A DNA stretch of 13,792 nt from Gammaproteobacteria bacterium CG22_combo_CG10-13_8_21_14_all_40_8 (lineage in GTDB: Bacteria; Pseudomonadota; Gammaproteobacteria; Enterobacterales; GCA-002770795). The notes beneath the pieces are model-generated. The model was given only the letters and a program-made list of their open reading frames with translations. It was not told the DNA's origin and did not search any database. Below are positions 7,465 to 13,792 of the stretch, piece by piece. The stretch lies in contig PCTP01000241.1 of the NCBI GenBank assembly GCA_002770795.1, positions 13,689 through 27,480 on the forward strand, read 5' to 3'. A program made the translations under genes and the position numbers. Each line of letters starts with the position of its first letter. The first letter of the stretch is position 1.

Positions 7465-10041
7465 TTGAGGCATGGGTTTTCCAAAGAGATATCCTTGGCC
7501 ATAGGTATAACCAATTTCCATGAGCTTTCTAAGTTGGCTTGTTGTTTCAATACCTTCTGCGACAGTTTTGAGTTGTAAATTATCACAAAGCATTTTTATA
7601 CTACGCACAATGGCTTCACTTTCTGTGCGTAGATTAATCGTGTTAACAAAGGTACGATCAAGCTTCAGAACATCAAATGGAAAATTATACAGATAACTTA
7701 AAGAAGAATATCCCGTTCCAAAATCATCTAAATAAATTTTTGTTCCAAAAGACTTTAATCCAAAAATTAAAGCTTTAGCTGTTTCAAAATTATGCATTAA
7801 AACAGTTTCTGTGATCTCTAAATTGAGTTTTGAACCTTCAATTTGATGAGTTTTTAAAAGCTCATCAATGTTAACAATGAGATCACCTTTGGAAATTTGT
7901 TTGGGAGATATGTTGATACTGATACTGATATCTTTTAATAAAGGTTTATTTTTCCACTCAGTTAAGATTTTACAGGCCATATTTAAAACATCTGCACCTA
8001 TAGGCACGATAAGCCCTGTTTCTTCGGCTATTGGAATAAAGTCATCAGGAGCAATTAAACCCTGTTCAGGGTGATTCCAACGCACGAGTCCTTCTGCGCC
8101 AATAATTTTTTGAGTCGTGAGATCGATAATGGGTTGATAATATAAAGCAAGTTGTTTCGTTTCTACTGCAAATCGTAAATCTTGTTCAAGACGTAGTCGG
8201 TTGAGTACCAACTCATGCATAGATTGATCAAAGAAGCAAAATCTTGCTTTACCGAGTTCTTTAGCTCTATACATGGCAGCGTCTGCATCTCGCATAATCT
8301 GTGCTGGGCTTTGATCATGTGCGTTGGATAATCTAATACCAATACTGACTGAAGTATTAATGCTTTGTTCATCAAGTTGAATAATTTTATCCAATTCATG
8401 GAGTATTCTTTGGGCAACAGCGAGTGCAAATTCTTTATCAGGGATTTCGTCCAATAGAATACAAAATTCATCACCACCCAAGCGGGAAACTGTATCTCCA
8501 GGTCTCACGCAATTGAGTAAGCGATGGGAAATTTCTTGTAATAATCGATCGCCTATATGGTGACCAAGGCTGTCATTAATTAGTTTGAAACGATCTAGAT
8601 CGAGAAATAATACGGCAAATGGGGATTGGTTACTGCGTTTAATTCTGTTGAGCGCGTGGGTCAATCTGTCGTGAAAAAGTGCTCTATTGGAGAGGCCTGT
8701 TAAAGTGTCATGGAGCGCATCATGAGCCAGTTTTTTTTCTATCAGCATTCGTTCTTTGATATTCATTCTCAATTTTTCATTGGTTCTTTGAATTTCTTGT
8801 GTTCGAGCTTCTACTCTTTGTTCTAATTCGTCATTTATTAACTTGAGTTTTTGGTGTGTTTCTAGAATATCATGTGCATCTTTTCTGCGCAAAATGGCTG
8901 TTGCTATATGTTGTCCCACATAAGTGAGCAAATGTTTTTCTTTATCACTAAATGTATGTTCTGCTTGGTAAGTTTGAACAGCCAGAACACCAAAAGTATC
9001 ATTATCTGTTTTTAATGGGACACCTATCCATGATTCTGGCACTCTGCCTCGTCCAGGGAAGCCTTCTAGTGAGTGTTTCTTAGAGTAGGAATAAGGCTCT
9101 CCAGAGATTAATACTCTTTCAGTTAATCCTTGAACTTTGGTATGGCGATCGAAAGCTCTTGAAAGTCCTATTTCGCCTTTAGAGTCATGATAATACGGAA
9201 AATTAATTTGATCTTCGTTGGCGTTCAATAAAGCGATAAATAAATTTTCGGCATACATGAGTTCTTGGATGGTCAAATGAATATGATGCAAAAATTCTGA
9301 GAGTTTATTTGTGGTGTTGGTAAGTTCGGTAATTTTATAAAGTGCCTTTTGCAGTTTTTCGGTTCGGGTTCTTTCCGTTATTTCTGCTTGTAATTCAATA
9401 TTAGCTTTTTCCAATTGAGCTGTTCTGGCTAAAATGTTTTTTTCGAGATTGGCATTCATTTCTTGTAATGCTTTCTCAAATTGTTTTCTCTCTAAGACTA
9501 GTGCAATTTGTTGGCTTACAAATTGTAAAATTTCTTCATCTTTACGTTGGTAGTAAATATTATCATCATAACTTTGGATAACTAATGCACCCACAATTTG
9601 TTTTTTAGATATTAATGGCACGCCTAACCAGTCAACAGATCTTGAACCTAATTGTTCAAAATATCCTTGTTGTTGCATTTCTAATAAACGCGCGGCATCA
9701 GCATGTAACATTTTTCCATAGTTAAGAATATAGCCAGTACCTGTTTTCCAGAGTGTATCGACAGGCAGAGAGGATAGAGTTTCGAGATTAATCTTGTCAA
9801 CAGAGTCTACAAAATAAACAAATTCCACCAACTGTTCATTTTTTTTGTAGAGTGCAATAAAAAAGTTTTCTGCATACATTAATTCCCCTACAATTTTATG
9901 GATCGCCGAATAAAACTCTTCTAGAGAGTCTGTTTCAGTGGCTACCTGGGTGATCTGAAAAAGTGCCGATTGAATTAATTGCGCTTCGGATAACTTCAGC
10001 GTTAACGCTTTCTCAGATTCAAATGGGATGGTTAGGTTCAT
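7414..10041 (-). CDS. GAF-GAF-GGDEF-EAL protein (diguanylate cyclase/phosphodiesterase)
   Basis: This protein probably makes and/or breaks the second messenger cyclic di-GMP. The 875 residues hold two GAF domains (about 25-187 and 230-386), each followed by a helical signalling linker (about 190-228 and 390-435), then GGDEF (about 440-605) and EAL (about 618-865). The cyclase site GGDEF is intact at 522-526, with an RPGD product-inhibition site (RxxD) at 513-516. The EAL domain keeps its main catalytic positions: E650 (in EGL instead of EAL), N710, E742, D772-D773, K793, E829 and Q849. Both activities are therefore possible. No signal peptide or membrane segment is seen, so it is likely cytosolic and controlled by a GAF ligand that the sequence does not reveal. 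There is no clear Shine-Dalgarno sequence before the ATG, and an in-frame TAG lies four codons upstream of it. Confidence 0.95.
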   Translation of the reverse strand: MNLTIPFESEKALTLKLSEAQLIQSALFQITQVATETDSLEEFYSAIHKIVGELMYAENFFIALYKKNEQLVEFVYFVDSVDKINLETLSSLPVDTLWKTGTGYILNYGKMLHADAARLLEMQQQGYFEQLGSRSVDWLGVPLISKKQIVGALVIQSYDDNIYYQRKDEEILQFVSQQIALVLERKQFEKALQEMNANLEKNILARTAQLEKANIELQAEITERTRTEKLQKALYKITELTNTTNKLSEFLHHIHLTIQELMYAENLFIALLNANEDQINFPYYHDSKGEIGLSRAFDRHTKVQGLTERVLISGEPYSYSKKHSLEGFPGRGRVPESWIGVPLKTDNDTFGVLAVQTYQAEHTFSDKEKHLLTYVGQHIATAILRRKDAHDILETHQKLKLINDELEQRVEARTQEIQRTNEKLRMNIKERMLIEKKLAHDALHDTLTGLSNRALFHDRLTHALNRIKRSNQSPFAVLFLDLDRFKLINDSLGHHIGDRLLQEISHRLLNCVRPGDTVSRLGGDEFCILLDEIPDKEFALAVAQRILHELDKIIQLDEQSINTSVSIGIRLSNAHDQSPAQIMRDADAAMYRAKELGKARFCFFDQSMHELVLNRLRLEQDLRFAVETKQLALYYQPIIDLTTQKIIGAEGLVRWNHPEQGLIAPDDFIPIAEETGLIVPIGADVLNMACKILTEWKNKPLLKDISISINISPKQISKGDLIVNIDELLKTHQIEGSKLNLEITETVLMHNFETAKALIFGLKSFGTKIYLDDFGTGYSSLSYLYNFPFDVLKLDRTFVNTINLRTESEAIVRSIKMLCDNLQLKTVAEGIETTSQLRKLMEIGYTYGQGYLFGKPMPQSEFESLITSFKFPELI

Positions 10042-10102
10042 GTTTTTAGTCTATTTTTTAACGGTCTGATTCATGATATTACAAAACGTAGTTTTTCAGC
10101 AT

Positions 10103-11260
10103 TTAGCTAACTTCAATAAATGCCTTAATAGTATCGGCTTGTTTCAATCCATCTTCATAACCTTTTTGAATTAAAACTTGGGTAAATGAAGATTCGAAAA
10201 GGAGATAGCTTAATATATTGCCACCATGATTGGCACAGATTCCCATGCGATTTAGAAAAAACTTCAATAATTTGGGTAAACTACAAAAATGTTCGCCAGC
10301 GATTTCATCAATATCAAACTCTGGTGCGATAAGCAAGGAGTTGATTGGTTTCAGGTAGCTTTTGTTGCGTTTAAGTCTCCCACTGGGTATGGTTTCGAGG
10401 GTTTCATTGATTCGATTTAAACGTTCTAAATCACTGGCGAGAGAATCAGTGAAGATACTATCCATCAGATTACCAGCAATTTCTGCCATTGTCGGATAGT
10501 TAATATTGGCATGATGCAGCTGTTTATGTTTAATGGGATCTGTGGATATGATTAACAATTTCTCTGCGCCAAGATGTAGTGCTGGACTGAGAGGGGATAA
10601 ACATCCAACGCTACCATCGCCATAATAATCCCGATTGATTTTTACCGCTGGAAAAACCATTGGAATAGCTGAAGATGCCATCAAATGATTAATGTGCAGA
10701 TTATGGCGCTCACCTCGTCGTTTATGTCGAGTCCAGTTTTGAACATTTTCTTCAGACTGGTAAAAGCTAACAGACATTCGTTGTTGGTAAGAATAAGCAG
10801 TAATGCTTAAACCATCGAGTGTGCCGTTATGAATATTTTGTTGGATGTTATCGAACTGAACTGTGTTTGTCAGCAATTTTTTTAAAGGAGAATTCATCAA
10901 CAAGGATAGGGGCCTGGGTGATTGATGAGGAGAGCGTAAAAATTCAGATGCCCAGCGTAATGTATTTGCCATCAGTCCAGCCCAACCCACAAGGTAGATA
11001 TGATGAGCATGAAAATGTGACCAAACATTTTCCAATTGTCTCATACCCACACGGTATCGATTGGCATAACAGGCTAAAACAGTGGCATTGATGGCGCCAG
11101 CAGAAGATCCTGAGATTACCTGAAAAGGAAAAGGGTGGTCTTGAGGCGTCAATTCAATAATGGCTTTGAGAACACCCACCTGATAGGCTGCTTTGGCTCC
11201 TCCTCCCGTGAGAACGAGACCTATCTTACTTCGGTTAGTTTCTTTGTCAAACCAAGCCAT
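10103..11260 (-). CDS. Patatin-like phospholipase family protein
   Basis: This is a probable serine acyl hydrolase acting on lipid or phospholipid esters. The patatin signature is complete: the glycine-rich oxyanion loop GLVLTGGGAKAAYQVG (14-29), the nucleophile elbow GSSAG with S53, the conserved ASSAIPMVFPAV (195-206), and the second dyad residue D215 in YGDGSVG. At 385 aa it is a single-domain enzyme plus a C-terminal helical tail. I see no signal peptide or transmembrane helix, so it is likely cytoplasmic or peripherally membrane bound. Secretion by a specialised system, known for some patatin-like effectors, cannot be judged. GGAG at 11269-11272 lies 8 nt before the ATG, a good start signal. 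It is 51 nt downstream of the transglycosylase gene and 61 nt upstream of the GGDEF-EAL gene. The substrate is not predictable. Confidence 0.93.
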   Translation of the reverse strand: MAWFDKETNRSKIGLVLTGGGAKAAYQVGVLKAIIELTPQDHPFPFQVISGSSAGAINATVLACYANRYRVGMRQLENVWSHFHAHHIYLVGWAGLMANTLRWASEFLRSPHQSPRPLSLLMNSPLKKLLTNTVQFDNIQQNIHNGTLDGLSITAYSYQQRMSVSFYQSEENVQNWTRHKRRGERHNLHINHLMASSAIPMVFPAVKINRDYYGDGSVGCLSPLSPALHLGAEKLLIISTDPIKHKQLHHANINYPTMAEIAGNLMDSIFTDSLASDLERLNRINETLETIPSGRLKRNKSYLKPINSLLIAPEFDIDEIAGEHFCSLPKLLKFFLNRMGICANHGGNILSYLLFESSFTQVLIQKGYEDGLKQADTIKAFIEVS

Positions 11261-11272
11261 TCAATCCGCTCC

Positions 11273-11302
11273 AAAAACTCATTCGTGCTATTGAGAGTTT
11301 TT
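11273..11302. repeat. 8-bp inverted repeat before the patatin gene
   Basis: AAAAACTC at 11273-11280 and GAGTTTTT at 11295-11302 are perfect complements around a 14-nt loop. In the - strand RNA the hairpin would sit directly against the GGAG ribosome site of the patatin gene. The stem is mostly A-T, so it is weak. It could be a weak attenuator, an mRNA structure, or chance. Confidence 0.35.
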
Positions 11303-11311
11303 CAATTTTAG

Positions 11312-11893
11312 CTATTTTCTTAAATACCAACGATTTCTCAGGGCATTTAATACTTTATTGGGGTATGTATTATTGCCCAATGATCCGTTATAACTTGCCA
11401 ATGCTGCATTGACTTCTAGGTGATGTCTTTTTAAGTATAGACTTAAAATGGTGCAGCCATAATGTAAATTAGTATCTATATCAAACAAGTTATCTTTGGG
11501 ATGTCCTATTTCATTGACCCAGAAAGGCATGACTTGCATGAGTCCTCTCGCGCCAGATTTTGAAATGGCATAATGATCAAAACCACTTTCAATATCAATA
11601 ACGGCTAAAACCAGCTGGGGATCAAGACCTGCTATTTTGGCTTCACGGTGAATGACCTTTAATAATGTCATCCTCTCTACTAAAGGGATATAACTAGCTC
11701 GACGCGCTAAGCGATTGGACATATCAAAAAGCCATACCTTCGCATCAAATTTATCCACAAAGCCAGAGTTAGATTCAATGGCTTTCTTTAGTAGACGAGT
11801 AAATTCTGGATCTGGAGTTTTATTAGCGGAAAGGGCAAATAGCGGTTGCTGAATGCCCAAATACAAGATAAAAATGAATAAATAGAGCCTCAA
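11312..11893 (-). CDS. Secreted lytic transglycosylase, SLT domain
   Basis: This is a probable murein lytic transglycosylase that cleaves the MurNAc-GlcNAc bond of peptidoglycan in the periplasm, forming 1,6-anhydroMurNAc ends. The N-terminus (MRLYLFIFILYLG...PLFALSA) is a signal peptide, likely cut near residues 20-23. I see no lipobox cysteine. The family-1 SLT fold covers about 80-190, with the catalytic glutamate E102 in DIESGFDHYAIS, then GARGLMQVMP (114-123) and ASYNGS (166-171) where many relatives have AYNAG. At 193 aa it is a small single-domain member. The start is TTG: an in-frame TAA (the proS stop) lies 12 nt upstream and no ATG occurs before residue 58, which would remove the signal peptide. 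GAG about 6 nt before the TTG is the only Shine-Dalgarno trace. Confidence 0.92.
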   Translation of the reverse strand: MRLYLFIFILYLGIQQPLFALSANKTPDPEFTRLLKKAIESNSGFVDKFDAKVWLFDMSNRLARRASYIPLVERMTLLKVIHREAKIAGLDPQLVLAVIDIESGFDHYAISKSGARGLMQVMPFWVNEIGHPKDNLFDIDTNLHYGCTILSLYLKRHHLEVNAALASYNGSLGNNTYPNKVLNALRNRWYLRK

Positions 11894-11905
11894 AGTGAAC
11901 TCGCG

Positions 11906-13633
11906 TTATTTGTGCTGAATTTTATTTTGGATAAATGCAACGACCTCTTGTAATGAGACTTGGCTGGATTCTGGATCCACTCTTCCTTTGTATTCTAACG
12001 TGTTATTATCAAGTCCTCTTTCACTCACAACGATGCGATGGGGGATACCTAAAAGCTCCATATCGTTAAACATAACACCTGCACGTTCTTTTCTATCATC
12101 TAAAATAACTTCAATACCAAGTGCTTTCATCTCCTGATAAAGTTTCTCACAGGTTTCTTCAACACGAGGGGATTTATGCAAGTTTATGGGCACAATGGCT
12201 AACTGAAATGGAGCCATACCTTCAGGCCAAATAATGCCATTGGCATCGTTGTTTTGTTCAATAGCCGCAGCGATGATTCTTGAAACCCCTATGCCATAAC
12301 AGCCCATGGTGACAGTTTGAGATTTGCCATTTTCATCTAAAACGACGGCTTTCATGGATTTACTATAAGTGGTTCCTAATTGAAAAATGTGACCGACTTC
12401 TATACCACGTTTTATTTCTAACAAACCTTGTCCATCTGGACTTGGATCGCCTGCCACAACTTGGCGTAAATCAACGACATTTCCTAGAGGGCAATCTCTT
12501 TCCCAATTCACGCCAGTCAGATGGTAGCCATCAGTATTGGCACCACAGACAAAATCAGACATAACGGCTGCAGAACGATCGACATAAACAGGGATATTTA
12601 AATTCACTGGTCCAATTGATCCCGGGCCACAGTTGATTGCTTGGCGAATATCCTCCTCAGAAGCCATTGTCATGGGGGAGAATACATGGGGCAGATGAGA
12701 GACTTTAATTTCATTCAGTTCATGGTGGCCTGGTAATACTAATGCTACTAATCCGTTGATTTGATTATTGTCATCAGCAGCATATACCACCAGCGTTTTG
12801 GCAATTTGTTGTTGCTCGACTTTAAGTAAATTGGCCACATCTTCAATACTGTGTGCATTAGGGGTAGAGATTTTTTGTAGGGATTGACTGGGTTGAGCTC
12901 TCTCGTGGCTTGGTGCTAAAGCCTCTGCTTTCTCAATGTTAGCTGCATAATCGCTAGAATCACTGAATGCAATGGCGTCTTCTCCAGACTCTGCCAATAC
13001 ATGAAACTCATGAGAACAACTTCCACCAATGGAGCCAGTATCTGCGATGACGGGACGATAGTGCAATCCTAAGCGTTCAAAAATATTACAATAGGCTTTG
13101 AACATGATGTGGTAAGTTTGTTGTAGGGAAGCTTCGGTGATATGAAATGAATAGGCATCCTTCATTAAAAATTCTCTGGCTCTCATCACACCAAATCTGG
13201 GGCGAGTTTCGTCTCTGAATTTACTTTGTATTTGAAAAAGGGTGATAGGTAGTTGTTTATAACTGCGCAACTCACCGCGAATCAAATCCGTAATAATTTC
13301 TTCATGCGTAGGACCTAGACAAAATGAGCGCTGGTGTCGGTCTTGAATTCTTAACAATTCATCACCAAATTTGCCCCATCGTCCTGACTCTTCCCATAAC
13401 TCAGCCGGTTGCACAAAGGGCATTAAGCATTCAATCGCGCCAGCTTTTTCCATTTCATCTCTAACAATCGCTTCTACTTTTTTGAGGACTTTAAGTCCTG
13501 AAGGTAACCAGTTATATAAACCAGATGCTAATTTACGGATTAAACCTGCGCGCAACATGAGTTTATGACTAATAATTTCAGCGTCACTAGGGTCGTCTCT
13601 GAGCGTTGCAAGCAAATATTGACTGGTTCGCAT
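11906..13633 (-). CDS. proS: Prolyl-tRNA synthetase, bacterial type with editing domain
   Basis: ProS charges tRNA-Pro with proline in the cytoplasm. At 575 aa it is close to the 572 of E. coli. It is a class II synthetase with the insertion (INS) domain that hydrolyses misacylated Ala-tRNA-Pro. Visible elements are GPTHEE (107-112), motif 2 FRDETRPRFGVMRAREF (139-155), the INS domain at about 225-400 with K279 at the same number as the editing-essential lysine of E. coli and GPGSIGPV (336-343), motif 3 GCYGIGVSR (444-452), and the anticodon-binding domain from about 475. AGGA, read on the - strand at 13645-13642, lies 8 nt before the ATG. The gene lies 43 nt after the preceding partial reading frame and 12 nt before the transglycosylase start. 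Confidence 0.98.
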   Translation of the reverse strand: MRTSQYLLATLRDDPSDAEIISHKLMLRAGLIRKLASGLYNWLPSGLKVLKKVEAIVRDEMEKAGAIECLMPFVQPAELWEESGRWGKFGDELLRIQDRHQRSFCLGPTHEEIITDLIRGELRSYKQLPITLFQIQSKFRDETRPRFGVMRAREFLMKDAYSFHITEASLQQTYHIMFKAYCNIFERLGLHYRPVIADTGSIGGSCSHEFHVLAESGEDAIAFSDSSDYAANIEKAEALAPSHERAQPSQSLQKISTPNAHSIEDVANLLKVEQQQIAKTLVVYAADDNNQINGLVALVLPGHHELNEIKVSHLPHVFSPMTMASEEDIRQAINCGPGSIGPVNLNIPVYVDRSAAVMSDFVCGANTDGYHLTGVNWERDCPLGNVVDLRQVVAGDPSPDGQGLLEIKRGIEVGHIFQLGTTYSKSMKAVVLDENGKSQTVTMGCYGIGVSRIIAAAIEQNNDANGIIWPEGMAPFQLAIVPINLHKSPRVEETCEKLYQEMKALGIEVILDDRKERAGVMFNDMELLGIPHRIVVSERGLDNNTLEYKGRVDPESSQVSLQEVVAFIQNKIQHK

Positions 13634-13676
13634 GTAATATATCCTGTTTAAAAAAACTGTTGTAAAAGAGAGCTAA

Positions 13677-13792
13677 TCAATTCGTTTCTGCTACCCCAGA
13701 AGTTGTTCTTTTGGGTTTAAATCCTACTGAGATATGCATTTTTGAGCTATCAGGGATATAAAAACTAATTGATTCATTATGATGGCATAAAA
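13677..13792 (-). CDS. C-terminal fragment of an unidentified protein (runs off the right edge)
   Basis: This frame is open from the right edge to a TGA at 13679-13677 and gives 37 residues. They begin with LCHHNESISFYIPDSS and include a basic, β-strand-like HISVGFKPKR segment near the end, followed by TTSGVAETN. The composition looks protein-like and the stop sits 43 nt before proS on the same strand, as expected for an upstream operon member. I do not recognise the family. A random open frame of this length in AT-rich DNA is possible, so the call is tentative. It does not look like the C-terminus of TsaA, the gene next to proS in E. coli. Confidence 0.4.
   Translation of the reverse strand, partial: LCHHNESISFYIPDSSKMHISVGFKPKRTTSGVAETN

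Noticed and set aside
8163..8477. 104-codon open frame overlapping the GGDEF region in another frame
   Set aside because: It lies inside the intact GGDEF-EAL gene and shows no domain of its own.
10051..10074. Seven-codon upstream frame (ATG to TAG) in the leader of the GGDEF-EAL gene
   Set aside because: It is very short, has no good ribosome site, and is expected by chance in AT-rich DNA.
10083..10095. AAAAC-GTA-GTTTT inverted repeat between the patatin and GGDEF-EAL genes
   Set aside because: The 5-bp, mostly A-T stem with a 3-nt loop is too weak to call a terminator.
13634..13676. TTTACA and TATATT as a promoter for proS
   Set aside because: The spacing is about 19 bp and the -10 abuts the start codon, leaving no room for the AGGA ribosome site in the transcript.

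Overview
The window is about 13.8 kb of AT-rich, gene-dense bacterial DNA. It reads as chromosomal core genome from a gammaproteobacterium. The + strand order lpxB-rnhB-dnaE-accA-tilS is the arrangement known from E. coli and relatives, and the proteins have near-standard lengths (DnaE 1159 aa, AccA 318 aa, ProS 575 aa). LpxB implies a Gram-negative outer membrane with lipid A. The low GC content and a large c-di-GMP enzyme fit an environmental or host-associated low-GC lineage, but the genus cannot be named from this sequence alone.

Layout. The + strand block runs from the left edge to 7464. It holds the 3' two thirds of lpxB (lipid A disaccharide synthase), then rnhB (RNase HII) and dnaE (Pol III alpha), with 4-nt stop/start overlaps at both junctions. 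A 135-bp spacer follows, filled mostly by eight 14-bp tandem repeats. After it come accA (acetyl-CoA carboxylase carboxyltransferase alpha) and tilS (tRNA-Ile lysidine synthase). The - strand block, read from right to left, has the C-terminal end of an unidentified protein at the right edge. It continues with proS (prolyl-tRNA synthetase), a small secreted lytic transglycosylase, a patatin-like lipase, and a GAF-GAF-GGDEF-EAL cyclic-di-GMP enzyme. Spacers here are short (12 to 61 nt), so proS to the GGDEF-EAL gene could be one transcript. The two blocks converge at 7414-7464, where the tilS and GGDEF-EAL reading frames overlap tail to tail.

Function. The + strand block joins envelope lipid synthesis (LpxB, AccA), replication and RNA:DNA hybrid repair (DnaE, RnhB) and tRNA maturation (TilS). 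The - strand block joins tRNA charging (ProS) with cell-wall turnover, lipid hydrolysis and second-messenger signalling.

I see no transposase, integrase, CRISPR array, phage gene, tRNA or rRNA gene, and no strong intrinsic terminator. No stretch over 300 bp lacks a gene. I do not see an undescribed multi-gene system. The most unusual element is the 14-bp tandem array between dnaE and accA, whose units carry degenerate DnaA-box-like 9-mers. Its function, if any, is unproven.
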